A DNA stretch of 40,077 bases from contig JABGTD010000069.1 in the NCBI GenBank assembly GCA_018647405.1, positions 1 to 40,077 on the forward strand, given 5' to 3'. The notes under the pieces are model-generated. The model was given only the letters and a program-made list of their open reading frames with translations, was not told where the DNA came from and searched no databases. The DNA is from Nitrososphaerota archaeon. Its GTDB lineage: Archaea > Thermoproteota > Nitrososphaeria > Nitrososphaerales > Nitrosopumilaceae. This document shows, piece by piece, positions 1-7,998 of this stretch. The translations under genes and the position numbers were made by a program. How positions within the stretch are numbered: position 1 is the first letter of the stretch; the number at the start of each line of letters is the position of its first letter.

Positions 1-1
1 A

Positions 2-166
2 ACTCCAATGTTAACATCACTAACACTACTCAACTATGTTGAAGTTGACACTGAAGAAGAAATGTTAGGATATGGAATCAGTATAATCCTACTCAACATT
101 GGAATGTACTTTGTAGCACCGGCAGCAGCAATCATTGCAATAAAGAATAGAATAAATCGCAATTAA
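2..166 (+). CDS. C-terminal end of a membrane protein (5' truncated)
   Basis: An open frame runs in from the left edge and stops with TAA at 164-166. The 54 visible codons contain an acidic stretch (VEVDTEEE) followed by one hydrophobic segment of about 25 residues (from GISIILLNIG through the alanine run) and a short basic tail (KNRINRN). This is a typical last transmembrane helix with a cytoplasmic positive end. The rest of the gene lies outside the window, so the family cannot be named. Confidence 0.6.
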   Translation, partial: TPMLTSLTLLNYVEVDTEEEMLGYGISIILLNIGMYFVAPAAAIIAIKNRINRN

Positions 167-195
167 GTTATATATTCAAAGTATTGACTATCGTT

Positions 196-519
196 ATGAA
201 CATTGAATATGAGGAATTTGACAGTATCGAAGATTTGCTATTGTATCTCTCATCTGTTGCACCACCAATGAAAAACTTTATGCCAATCAATTCTTACAAA
301 GGATTCATTTGCTCTTTCATTCCATTAAGTCAATCTGGCGGTGATCTATTTCTAATGTTATACGCAAAAGGTGAACTTGAAACAGGAATTCATGAATTTG
401 ATATTAAAACTCGTTCAGTTACTAAAGTTGAAGCAATTGAACGTGCAGACAAGACATACTTTATTGTGATGACACCAAAAAGAAACACAATTGCAGATAA
501 AGCAATTGAAAATCTATAA
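196..519 (+). CDS. conserved-looking hypothetical protein, 107 aa
   Basis: Unrecognised soluble protein rich in acidic residues at the N-terminus and mixed alpha/beta in character, with no Cys motif, signal peptide or membrane segment. A TTG at 184 is in frame, but I prefer ATG 196 (start MNIEYEEF). A TATA-like element (TTATATA, about 168-174) lies about 25 bp upstream of 196, which fits a leaderless mRNA. The gene faces the 63-aa membrane protein gene with only 1 bp between the stop codons. Function is unknown. Confidence 0.6.
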   Translation: MNIEYEEFDSIEDLLLYLSSVAPPMKNFMPINSYKGFICSFIPLSQSGGDLFLMLYAKGELETGIHEFDIKTRSVTKVEAIERADKTYFIVMTPKRNTIADKAIENL

Positions 520-520
520 T

Positions 521-712
521 CTACTTTCTTTTTTTAAATTTTCCTAATTTTATCAATCCAATTAAAATACATAGAATACTAATTAGCATTCCAACTATTC
601 CAAACAAATAATGTCCCATGATAAAGCCTGCAATTATTGTAATTACAAATAATGCCGATCCAAAAATAAATGAAATAATTATTACGAGTAAATTTGCTTT
701 ATCTAATTCCAT
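521..712 (-). CDS. small two-helix membrane protein, 63 aa
   Basis: The protein has two hydrophobic segments, about residues 8-29 and 33-55, separated by a short Gly/His turn, and ends in a basic cytoplasmic-type tail (KLGKFKKRK). It starts at ATG 712, 10 bp downstream of the radical SAM gene stop at 723, so the two are probably co-transcribed. No family is recognised. A membrane-tethering or assembly role for its neighbour would be a guess. Confidence 0.55.
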   Translation of the reverse strand: MELDKANLLVIIISFIFGSALFVITIIAGFIMGHYLFGIVGMLISILCILIGLIKLGKFKKRK

Positions 713-722
713 GAGAAAACTT

Positions 723-2300
723 CTAGAGTTTCTTTGTAATCATTTTTTGTGAAGTAACTGATCTACTTCTGGAATATTTCTCAATTATTTCCTCTGGTGT
801 TCTTCCATTGAATAGATCTTTACACAATCCTCTCAAATATCTCATAATTGCCCATGTTCCCGCTTTGAGTATTCCGTACATGAAAATCTTCATTGGTGGT
901 CCATATGTTTTATTTCTCAATATGATAGGGATAATGTCATTAATTACGCGTAGATTATTTTCCCAACATCTCCAGAATAATGTAAATTGTGCTTCATTCA
1001 AGTTTCCGAAATGCATTGAATTTTTCTCACTAAAGTCTTGGTAAAGAAGTGGTGCAACCAATCCTCTAAAGTTCATTGTTCTAAAATCATTCATCATATC
1101 AATTGTAAATTGACTATCATCAGGTGTTTCATCTGGCCATCCAATAATTATTGTCGCAGCTGGGAACCAATGATTATCATTAAGTATTTGTGCTCCTTCT
1201 CTAACAACACTTCCCCATTCTTCGGTAGCAAATGGTCTTGTTTTAACACCTAGGTGTTTCTTAACCATTGAAGGTGATACTGTTTCAATACCTAGATTAG
1301 TTGCAAGCCATCTACCTGTCTCATGTTGTCTGTTAACATCCGCAATGTTTCTCATTAATTGAGGATCTGCAGCAACAGCTGAAAATGTCATGTGTGTTGT
1401 ACCGATAAAGTTTGCACCCATACCTTTGAGACCTTTCCATAAATCTGTAATTGCATCTCTATTTGGAATAAAATCTTTATTGTCACATCCATAAAGTAAC
1501 ATTTCATCAGAATGAAGCCAAACTGAGTCAAATCCATAATCTAAGTTAATTTTTGCTTCTCTTTGCAATCGCTCTATTGATAGGTCTTTTTTAGAACGTT
1601 TGTTAACATCACAGAAATCACATCCTCTTCCACATCCTCTCATTGCTTCAATGAGTGAATTAACAGTTGGTTTTGTAATTTCTGGAATATTTTGTATATT
1701 TTTAACAAAACAATGCATTAGTTCGGGAGCATCACCCTTTTCTAAATCATGAAATAAATCTAATGCAAGTTCATCTGCTTCACCTACTACTACTGTGTCA
1801 ATTCCATGTACTTTCATTCTATCTGATTTTGCTAATTCCCATGCACCATTTCCTCCTACTACAACTTTGAAATCATATTTCTTTTTTAATTGAATTATTT
1901 CTGCACACATTTTTTTAAATTTCATTGCAACGTATGATAATTTTTCTGGAGCCATTGTTGTTGTAACTGGAGCCATTCCTAAAGGATCCATTACATTAAT
2001 TCCAACTATTTTGGTATCAGGTCCTATTGATTTTGATAGATGTTCTGGATTTGCAACAAGGATGTCTTTTTTATCATAACCTTGATGCAATGCACTCTCG
2101 ACTCTTCTTAGTCCAACTTGTGCAACTTTTGCTTCACCTGTGATAGGATCAGTTTCTACTGCTGGACAGAATACCTTATCAAAAACCCACTCTGGAAGAA
2201 CTTCGTATGGACCACATGCAATGAATCCATAAAGAAAATTACCTCTGTAATTTGTCATTAAACTTCTATCTGCTGTTAATACGATTCTTTTTCCAGACAA
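723..2300 (-). CDS. B12-binding-domain radical SAM protein
   Basis: 525 aa. The N-terminal 200 residues have the Rossmann-like pattern of cobalamin-binding domains, with glycine-rich turns such as VVVGGNGAWEL (147-157) and VVGEADE (171-177). The radical SAM core carries the [4Fe-4S] motif CxxxCxxC at C223, C227 and C230 (MRGCGRGCDFCDVN). The start is TTG 2300: an in-frame TTG with a TATA box (ATATATAT, about 2325-2335) about 30 bp upstream and a purine-rich stretch before it. This class performs methylations, C-C bond formation or ring formation. In archaea the GDGT ring synthases (Grs) and tetraether synthase (Tes) are radical SAM enzymes of roughly this size. A membrane-lipid role is therefore plausible here, especially with a geranylgeranyl reductase elsewhere in the window, but the sequence alone does not prove it. 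It lies 70 bp downstream of larB on the same strand. Confidence 0.8.
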   Translation of the reverse strand: MSGKRIVLTADRSLMTNYRGNFLYGFIACGPYEVLPEWVFDKVFCPAVETDPITGEAKVAQVGLRRVESALHQGYDKKDILVANPEHLSKSIGPDTKIVGINVMDPLGMAPVTTTMAPEKLSYVAMKFKKMCAEIIQLKKKYDFKVVVGGNGAWELAKSDRMKVHGIDTVVVGEADELALDLFHDLEKGDAPELMHCFVKNIQNIPEITKPTVNSLIEAMRGCGRGCDFCDVNKRSKKDLSIERLQREAKINLDYGFDSVWLHSDEMLLYGCDNKDFIPNRDAITDLWKGLKGMGANFIGTTHMTFSAVAADPQLMRNIADVNRQHETGRWLATNLGIETVSPSMVKKHLGVKTRPFATEEWGSVVREGAQILNDNHWFPAATIIIGWPDETPDDSQFTIDMMNDFRTMNFRGLVAPLLYQDFSEKNSMHFGNLNEAQFTLFWRCWENNLRVINDIIPIILRNKTYGPPMKIFMYGILKAGTWAIMRYLRGLCKDLFNGRTPEEIIEKYSRSRSVTSQKMITKKL

Positions 2301-2370
2301 CTCTAACCTCTCCCTCTACCTATGATATATATCGTTTACGAGATTTTTTAAGACCAAATTTGATAATTCT

Positions 2371-3141
2371 TTATTTTCTATTGATTTGATTTACAATTTT
2401 TGCAGCAGCAGCACCAGCTCCAATCCCGTTATCTATATTCACTACTGTTAATCCTAATGAGCAACTTTGTAACATTGATGCAAGAGCTGCAATTCCTTTT
2501 TCACCATAACCATATCCAATTGATGTTGGAACTCCTATTATTGGAACATTCACTGTAGATGAAACTACTGATGCCAATGCACCTTCCATTCCTGCAACAA
2601 CAATTATTGCATCTACTTCTGCTTTAACAAATTCCTTCAAAACTGGGAATAACCTATGTAATCCTGCAATTCCTACATCATAACTGGTGATACAACTACA
2701 ACTCATTGATTCACACATTAATCTTGATTCTTCTGCTATTCCAATATCTGATGTTCCTGCAGTGATAATTCCAATTTTCCCTTTTGTCTTTTTTAATGGT
2801 TTTTTGTAAACCAAAATTGTTGTACAATTTTGTCCTGTACTAACTTTCAAATCATTTTTTTTACAATAATTACATATGTCTTGAAAATTTTTCTTTGGAA
2901 TTCTTGAAACTACTATTGAATTTGTTTTCTTTAGAACATTTTTTATAATTTTTTTTACTTCAGAATTTTCTTTTCTTTCTGCAAATATTACTTCTGGAAC
3001 TCCTTTCCTAACCTCTCTTCCAAGATCAATTTTAGCAAAATTTTCAATTTCTTCTATTGAATATAGTGATAATTGTTTTTTTGCTTCATTTACAGATATT
3101 TTCCCATTTTTTACTGAATCTAAAATATCTGAAACATTCAT
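2371..3141 (-). CDS. larB: LarB, nickel-pincer cofactor biosynthesis (NaAD carboxylase/hydrolase)
   Basis: 256 aa. LarB carboxylates the pyridinium ring of nicotinic acid adenine dinucleotide at C5 and hydrolyses it, the first step to the nickel-pincer nucleotide (NPN) cofactor of lactate racemase-type enzymes. The C-terminal half is a PurE-like AIR-carboxylase fold. It includes a glycine-rich loop (ITAGTSDIGIAEE) and the terminal signature VVNIDNGIGAG, preceded by a conserved Cys at 227 (LQSCSLGL) that corresponds to the NAD-adduct cysteine described in LarB. The N-terminal 110 residues are the family's usual extension. It lies 34 bp downstream of malate dehydrogenase on the same strand, and larC/larE diverge from the other side of that gene. 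Confidence 0.92.
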   Translation of the reverse strand: MNVSDILDSVKNGKISVNEAKKQLSLYSIEEIENFAKIDLGREVRKGVPEVIFAERKENSEVKKIIKNVLKKTNSIVVSRIPKKNFQDICNYCKKNDLKVSTGQNCTTILVYKKPLKKTKGKIGIITAGTSDIGIAEESRLMCESMSCSCITSYDVGIAGLHRLFPVLKEFVKAEVDAIIVVAGMEGALASVVSSTVNVPIIGVPTSIGYGYGEKGIAALASMLQSCSLGLTVVNIDNGIGAGAAAAKIVNQINRK

Positions 3142-3175
3142 GATATTCTAAAATTAACTTGGTTTAAAAAATTAT

Positions 3176-4090
3176 TTAAAATTCAACACCTGATAATGCA
3201 TTTTTGACACTATCGATGCCTTTGTTAAACCACTGTTTTTCTTCATCGTTTAATTCTAATTCGATTATTTTTTCAACGCCGTTCTTTCCAATTACTGCTG
3301 GAACGCCTATTGAGACATCTTTTTGTCCATATTCTCCATCCAAATTAGTTGAGACTGGAATCACTTGTTTCTTATCTTGTACTACTGATTCTATCATTGC
3401 TGATATTGCATTACCAGGTGCATGGACTGTTGCACCCTTTAATTTGATTACTTCTGCAGCAACATTTTTTGTTGCAGTGAAAATTTCGTCAAGTTTTTCT
3501 TTTGCAAGTATTGTTGGTAATGGAATTCCTGAAACTGTTGCGAATCTTGTTAACGGTAGCATATTTTCACCGTGCTCTCCAATCACTAACGCTTTTGTTG
3601 ATTCACGGGAGTATCCTGTTGCTTCATGTATGAATTGTTTGAATCTTGACAAGTCCAACATTCCACCCATTCCGAAAACTCTACTTCTATCAAATCCTGA
3701 AGTTTTGTATGCAATTTGTGCCATTGGGTCTAATGGATTTGTTACTGGAATAATCATTGCGTCATCTGCAAATTTCTTAATATTTCCAACAACGTCTTTC
3801 ACAACTCCTGCATTAATTTTTAATAAATCCATTCTTGTCATACCTGGTTTTCTTCCAGCTCCAGCAACTACGACCACAATTTTTGAACCTTTCATATCCT
3901 CATAATTACTTGAACCCTTTACGTTAACGTCAATTCCTTGTTCAGATAACATGTGATTTAGATCCATTGCTTCGCCCTGTGGTAATCCTTCTGCAATATC
4001 TAAGAGTAAAATTTCATCGTCTAATTTTCTTAATGCTGAAAATAATGCTGCATCCCCGCCTACTTTGCCTGCACCAATTATCGTAATCAT
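3176..4090 (-). CDS. mdh: malate dehydrogenase (LDH/MDH superfamily)
   Basis: 304 aa, cytoplasmic; interconverts malate and oxaloacetate with NAD(P)(H). The N-terminal dinucleotide loop is IGAGKVGG (5-12), with Asp31 at the end of beta-2 suggesting NAD preference. The substrate loop reads [14 protein letters not shown] (77-90). An arginine at the discriminating position marks malate rather than lactate specificity. Catalytic residues are D146, R149 (LDLSRF) and H173 (GEHGENM). In ammonia-oxidising archaea it would serve the TCA cycle and C4 steps of carbon fixation. It is the first gene of an apparent mdh-larB operon, with a TATA-like TTTAATTA about 25 bp upstream of ATG 4090. The promoter region is shared with divergent larC. 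Confidence 0.93.
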   Translation of the reverse strand: MITIIGAGKVGGDAALFSALRKLDDEILLLDIAEGLPQGEAMDLNHMLSEQGIDVNVKGSSNYEDMKGSKIVVVVAGAGRKPGMTRMDLLKINAGVVKDVVGNIKKFADDAMIIPVTNPLDPMAQIAYKTSGFDRSRVFGMGGMLDLSRFKQFIHEATGYSRESTKALVIGEHGENMLPLTRFATVSGIPLPTILAKEKLDEIFTATKNVAAEVIKLKGATVHAPGNAISAMIESVVQDKKQVIPVSTNLDGEYGQKDVSIGVPAVIGKNGVEKIIELELNDEEKQWFNKGIDSVKNALSGVEF

Positions 4091-4178
4091 GAATGAATTT
4101 CAAAATATTCAATAATTAAATCTATGTTGGATGCATATTTACAAACAGATTTTTATGCATTTTTATCATTTTATCGAC
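4091..4178. promoter_or_regulatory. divergent mdh / larC promoter region
   Basis: This 88-bp spacer lies between two divergent start codons. On the minus strand a TTTAATTA box (about 4110-4120) sits about 25 bp before mdh. On the plus strand TTTTTATGC (about 4150-4158) sits about 25 bp before larC ATG 4179. The tight packing would let one regulator act on both transcripts. No clear palindrome was seen. Confidence 0.5.
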
Positions 4179-5393
4179 ATGGTACTTTTCATAGATTGTC
4201 AAGTTGCTGGGATCTCAGGTGATATGATATTATCGTCATTAGTGGATCTTGGTGCAAATAAATCAAAAATTATCGAAGGAATAAAAAAATCTGCAGATCT
4301 CTTAGATGGAACAACAATTAAGAAATTAGATTTTGTTAAAGTTCAAAAAAATGGTAAATCTGCCACACAATTAATTTTAGAAATTGATGAAAATATACAC
4401 GAAAGAAAGGGCATTGATATGAAAAAATGTATCGAATCAGCTTCTGAGAAATTAGAATTATCAAATATTGCAAAAGAATTTGCAGTAAAATCAATTAACA
4501 CATTGATAACTGCAGAATCAAATGTTCATGGTGAAACTGAATCTTCAGTTCATTTTCATGAAGCTTCAAGTGTTGACACTATAGTTGATATCATTGGAAC
4601 TGCTATTGCACTAGATGATCTAAATTTGTTTAATGAAGAAATATCCTGTTCACCTGTTGCGATAGGTGGTGGAACTGTATCCTTTTCTCATGGAACTACC
4701 TCAAATCCTGCATATGCAGTAACTGAAATTTTCAAAAATTCAAAAATAATTATTAAAGGTGGTCCTGTGAATGAGGAACTAACAACTCCAACTGGGGCTA
4801 GTATTTTGGTTAATCTAGTTTCTTCATGCAATGAATTTTTTGTAGATATGAGTATAGATTCTGTTGGTTATGGATCTGGAACAAAAGATTTTGATACATT
4901 TGCAAATGTTCTAAAATTAATTCAAGGTAGATCTAATGAAACTCTTACAAAAGATACTGTACAAATCTTAGAAACAAATCTTGATGATGTTTCTGGTGAA
5001 GTTATTGCAAATACAATAGAAAAATTAATGGCAAATGGTGCAAAAGATGTAACTGTCAGTCATGCAATTACAAAAAAAGGCAGACCATCACAATTAGTAT
5101 CTATAATTTGTGATCCAAATAATACAAATTCATTATTAAAAATACTAATTAATGAAACTAGAACATTAGGTGTACGAATTAGAAATTCACAAAGATATGT
5201 GGTACCAAGAAAAATTCTTGAATCTATAGTTACACTTGAAAATCAAAATTTTACTATACATTATAAAATATCTGATTCTGAACACTTCAAATTAGAATAT
5301 GATGATGTAAAATCCATATCAAATCAATTGAACCTATCTTTTAATAAAACAGAAGAATTGTTAAGAGAACAGATTAAGAAAAAAAATGACTGA
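4179..5393 (+). CDS. larC: LarC, nickel-pincer cofactor nickel insertase
   Basis: 404 aa from ATG 4179. LarC inserts nickel into the bis-thiocarboxylate nucleotide made by LarB and LarE, hydrolysing CTP, to give the mature NPN cofactor. The N-terminus MVLFIDCQVAGISGDM is the family hallmark, followed by His/Glu-rich segments (HGETESSVHFHEASSVD) that resemble the metal-handling region. The C-terminal half contains the conserved LETNLDDVSGE block and the TKKGRPS motif. An in-frame ATG at 4131 would add 16 unconserved residues, but the TATA-like box at about 4150-4158 supports 4179 with a leaderless mRNA. LarC in some bacteria is made by programmed frameshifting (LarC1/LarC2); here it is a single uninterrupted frame. 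It overlaps larE by 8 bp. Confidence 0.92.
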   Translation: MVLFIDCQVAGISGDMILSSLVDLGANKSKIIEGIKKSADLLDGTTIKKLDFVKVQKNGKSATQLILEIDENIHERKGIDMKKCIESASEKLELSNIAKEFAVKSINTLITAESNVHGETESSVHFHEASSVDTIVDIIGTAIALDDLNLFNEEISCSPVAIGGGTVSFSHGTTSNPAYAVTEIFKNSKIIIKGGPVNEELTTPTGASILVNLVSSCNEFFVDMSIDSVGYGSGTKDFDTFANVLKLIQGRSNETLTKDTVQILETNLDDVSGEVIANTIEKLMANGAKDVTVSHAITKKGRPSQLVSIICDPNNTNSLLKILINETRTLGVRIRNSQRYVVPRKILESIVTLENQNFTIHYKISDSEHFKLEYDDVKSISNQLNLSFNKTEELLREQIKKKND

Positions 5394-6189
5394 TTTAAAT
5401 AAATTATTGAAATGGTTTGATGATAAAGATAAGGTGTTAGTATCATTATCTGGTGGTGTAGATAGTGCACTTGTAGCATACGCTGCAAATAAAAAATTGG
5501 GTAAAAATGCCATCGCTGTAACTGCTGATTACAAAACATTATCTTCTGAAGAATTAGACTCTGCAAAATTAGTAGCTAGTGAAATTGGAATCACTCATCA
5601 TTTCATTGAATACAGTGAATTGGAAAATGAAAATTTTGTTCAAAATGATAATAAAAGATGTTTCTATTGTCGTGAAGAATTATCTAAAGAATTGATAAAA
5701 TTATCTGATTCTCTTGGAATTGAAACAATTGTTGATGGAACACAAAGTGATGATATGGGAGATTATAGACCTGGAATCAATGCGTTACATGAAAATGGAA
5801 TACGTAGTCCTTTGTTGGAAATGAAATTTACAAAAGAACTTGTAAGAAAAACTGCTAAACATGTCGGTCTTTCAATATATGATAAACCATCAAATTCTTG
5901 TCTTGCCTCGAGAATTCCTTGGGGTCAAAGAGTCACTGCTGAAAGATTAGTACGAATTGAATTATCTGAAAAAATAATTAAACAAAAAACTGGAATTCAA
6001 CAAGTTCGAGTAAGAGACATTGATGGATTAGCAAGAATTGAAGTTCAATCCGATAAACTTGCTCTGTTAGATGATGTTCAGATGAAAAATGAAATCTTCT
6101 CGAAACTAAAAATGATTGGTTTTTCTGATGTTGAAATTAATCCCAATGGTTATGTTTCTGGAAATTTGAATGTGATCCTTGAAAATTAA
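5386..6189 (+). CDS. larE: LarE, sulfur transferase for nickel-pincer cofactor
   Basis: 267 aa, cytoplasmic PP-loop ATPase. It adenylates the carboxylates of the LarB product and delivers sulfur to make the thiocarboxylates. The PP-loop is SGGVDS at 22-27. The family block SNSCLASRIPWG (170-180) contains Cys172, the equivalent of the sacrificial cysteine of Lactobacillus LarE. In addition there is a CFYC pair (C92, C95). Three cysteines in these places are the pattern reported for [4Fe-4S]-dependent LarE proteins, which transfer sulfur catalytically rather than sacrificing a side chain; that assignment here is inference. The start overlaps the end of larC by 8 bp, so translation is probably coupled. 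The stop overlaps the stop of the convergent PEFG gene. Confidence 0.93.
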   Translation: MTDLNKLLKWFDDKDKVLVSLSGGVDSALVAYAANKKLGKNAIAVTADYKTLSSEELDSAKLVASEIGITHHFIEYSELENENFVQNDNKRCFYCREELSKELIKLSDSLGIETIVDGTQSDDMGDYRPGINALHENGIRSPLLEMKFTKELVRKTAKHVGLSIYDKPSNSCLASRIPWGQRVTAERLVRIELSEKIIKQKTGIQQVRVRDIDGLARIEVQSDKLALLDDVQMKNEIFSKLKMIGFSDVEINPNGYVSGNLNVILEN

Positions 6190-7022
6190 ATTCTTGGCAT
6201 AATGCTTAGTCTTGACTTTGCAGATACTGCAATTATTGAAACAATTGCTACTGCTAAGACAATCATGGCAATAGTACCAAATTCTGGAACAACATGTGTT
6301 CCTATAATTTCAATTTTTGTATCTCCATTTTTAACAGGTATATTTATTGAACGAAATTGATCTTCTGAATCTATATTTCTGAAATCTGTTTGTATTGGAA
6401 TTTCCGTATTTCCTTCATACATTAAAACTATGAAATCTATGTCTTGTCCATTATTGTTTATTGAATCAATACTATCTCTTGGTAAATTGATATTCAAATT
6501 TCCATCTGAACTAGTTGAAATATTAATTTCTAGTGAAAGATTTTTTTGATTTAAATCCATAGATGATATTATTCCACCTTTCATTGTATATTGAACATCA
6601 AATGTTCCTCCTGCTGGAATTTTAACTTCATAATTTGATGTAAATTCTCCTGTTGTATTTTTGAAAAATTCTATATTAAGTTCTGTATCTTGACCTCCAT
6701 AGCCTGCATTGATTGTAACTGTTCCTTCATTTTGCCATTGTGGCCCTGCTGCTGTAAATGTGTCTGTAAATTTCCCATCTTGTGAAACTTTAACTTGTGA
6801 TACTTGTAACAAATTCTTTTCAAAAAATACTTGTAATGTTACTGGCATTCCTGGAATAACTTTTTCAATTTGTCCTGTGATTGTAATAACATCCCCTTCT
6901 TGATATGCTGTATTATCTGATGTTAGACTGATCTTTTGTGCACCCAATGTTTCCTCTTGCCCAAATGCCATAGGCATAGTTAGTATAACTGTCAAAATTA
7001 CAAATAAACTAATTTTTTGCAT
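6186..7022 (-). CDS. exported PEFG-CTERM surface protein (A)
   Basis: 278 aa. A signal peptide covers residues 1-21 (hydrophobic core FVILTVILTMPMAF, cleavage before QEE). The middle is beta-rich, with a domain like other thaumarchaeal Ig-like exported proteins (YQEGDVITITGQI, GTVTINAGYGGQ). The C-terminus is a PEFG-CTERM sorting signal: PEFG at 246-249, then a hydrophobic helix and a basic tail (SAKSRLSIMPRI). Such tails are recognised by an exosortase/archaeosortase-like transpeptidase, and the mature protein is probably displayed on the cell surface. It is the first of three tandem genes of this kind. Its last 110 bp are identical to those of the next gene. The stop overlaps the larE stop tail to tail. 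The ligand or role is unknown. Confidence 0.85.
   Translation of the reverse strand: MQKISLFVILTVILTMPMAFGQEETLGAQKISLTSDNTAYQEGDVITITGQIEKVIPGMPVTLQVFFEKNLLQVSQVKVSQDGKFTDTFTAAGPQWQNEGTVTINAGYGGQDTELNIEFFKNTTGEFTSNYEVKIPAGGTFDVQYTMKGGIISSMDLNQKNLSLEINISTSSDGNLNINLPRDSIDSINNNGQDIDFIVLMYEGNTEIPIQTDFRNIDSEDQFRSINIPVKNGDTKIEIIGTHVVPEFGTIAMIVLAVAIVSIIAVSAKSRLSIMPRI
6190..6299 (-). repeat. 110-bp direct repeat, copy 1 (PEFG-CTERM coding end)
   Basis: This stretch is identical base for base to 7094-7203. It encodes the last part of both PEFG proteins, from just before the PEFG motif through the transmembrane helix to the last residue. The genes differ strongly upstream of it, and third codon positions diverge immediately outside the repeat. 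A recent copying event limited to the anchor cassette fits better than selection on protein sequence. Confidence 0.9.
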
Positions 7023-7061
7023 TACTCAAGTCTAATAACATTCTATATTTCTCTTACTGAA

Positions 7062-7088
7062 AAATAAAAAAAGGAAAAAAGATGAGAA
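7062..7088 (-). terminator. T-rich terminator after PEFG gene B
   Basis: Read on the minus strand, the segment just after the stop at 7090 is CATC followed by TTTTTT, CC and TTTTTTT. This pyrimidine tract without a strong hairpin is the usual archaeal intrinsic terminator pattern, and it separates this transcript from the next PEFG gene. Confidence 0.55.
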
Positions 7089-7089
7089 T

Positions 7090-7941
7090 TTAGATTCTTG
7101 GCATAATGCTTAGTCTTGACTTTGCAGATACTGCAATTATTGAAACAATTGCTACTGCTAAGACAATCATGGCAATAGTACCAAATTCTGGAACAACATG
7201 TGTGCCTATAATCTCGATATCAGTTGTTGTTGAATCAAATGGAATGATTAATTGATTTCCCATTTGATTTGCATCATCACTTTCTTCACCGTTAACTAGA
7301 ACGAAGAATGTACCATCGTTAAATGGTGTAATGATATCTTCTGAAAGTGTAATGGTTAATTCACCATCATCTTCGGCCATGTGGATTGAGACTAGTAAAG
7401 AATCATCGTTTGTTGCAGTAATACTTTCAACCATTCCTCCACTAATGTTATAGTTGAGTTGTTTGGTAAAGTCAGCTGCTTCATGATGTTCTTCATCATC
7501 ACTGTGGCTTGGAGCTTGTTTTACAAGTCCACCTTCTAAGGTTACAACAATTACATCGTTGATGCCTGCATCACCGTATGTTGCTTTAATTTTGTATTCG
7601 CCGTCATATTTCATCAAAGGACTTGCAGTGTTGATACTAAATGCGAAACTTCCATCTGAAGAAGGAGTAAGTTGCTCAATTGTTACAACTCCTGTAGAAC
7701 CTGTTACAATTAATGTAATTGGTGTTCCACTTCTCATATTTCCAACTTGACCATTTATCTCAATTGTAGAGTTATGATCAAAATTTACACCGTTGGACTC
7801 TATTGATAGAGGTACTGGTGTATCTCCGTGTTGAGTTCCCATTGCATCTCCACTGTGGTGGTCTGCAAATGCCTGTGATGCGGCTCCCATACTTCCTACT
7901 GCCATAATGGCCATCAAAAGTACGATAGATTGAACGTTCAT
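7090..7941 (-). CDS. exported PEFG-CTERM surface protein (B), His/Asp-rich
   Basis: 283 aa. A signal peptide (residues 1-26, ending ASQAFA) is followed by DHHSGDAMGTQHGD, a His/Asp-rich start of the mature protein, and a second His/acidic cluster near 143-152 (HSDDEEHHEA). These could bind metal, which is inference. Between them lie beta-rich repeats with Ig-like spacing. The C-terminus carries PEFG at 251-254, the membrane helix and a basic tail identical to gene A. Start at ATG 7939-7941, with an AT-rich TATA-like box (ATAAATAA) about 26-30 bp upstream. A T-rich terminator follows it, so it seems to be its own transcription unit. Function is unknown. Confidence 0.85.
   Translation of the reverse strand: MNVQSIVLLMAIMAVGSMGAASQAFADHHSGDAMGTQHGDTPVPLSIESNGVNFDHNSTIEINGQVGNMRSGTPITLIVTGSTGVVTIEQLTPSSDGSFAFSINTASPLMKYDGEYKIKATYGDAGINDVIVVTLEGGLVKQAPSHSDDEEHHEAADFTKQLNYNISGGMVESITATNDDSLLVSIHMAEDDGELTITLSEDIITPFNDGTFFVLVNGEESDDANQMGNQLIIPFDSTTTDIEIIGTHVVPEFGTIAMIVLAVAIVSIIAVSAKSRLSIMPRI
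7094..7203 (-). repeat. 110-bp direct repeat, copy 2 (PEFG-CTERM coding end)
   Basis: This is the second copy of the perfect 110-bp repeat also found at 6190-6299, in the same orientation and reading frame. The spacing between equivalent positions is 904 bp, so recombination between the copies would delete most of one gene and fuse the two proteins exactly at the sorting signal. Confidence 0.9.
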
Positions 7942-7998
7942 CTTAAAAATTGTTTTTTCTGCTGATTATTTATGTATATTCGAACTTTTATCTCTGAA

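Noticed and set aside
3204-3905. A 233-codon frame on the plus strand opposite mdh
   Set aside because: It is an antisense shadow created by codon bias of the malate dehydrogenase gene, which carries all family motifs.
4131-4178. Longer LarC start at ATG 4131
   Set aside because: The extra 16 residues do not resemble LarC, and the TATA box would then lie inside the coding region.
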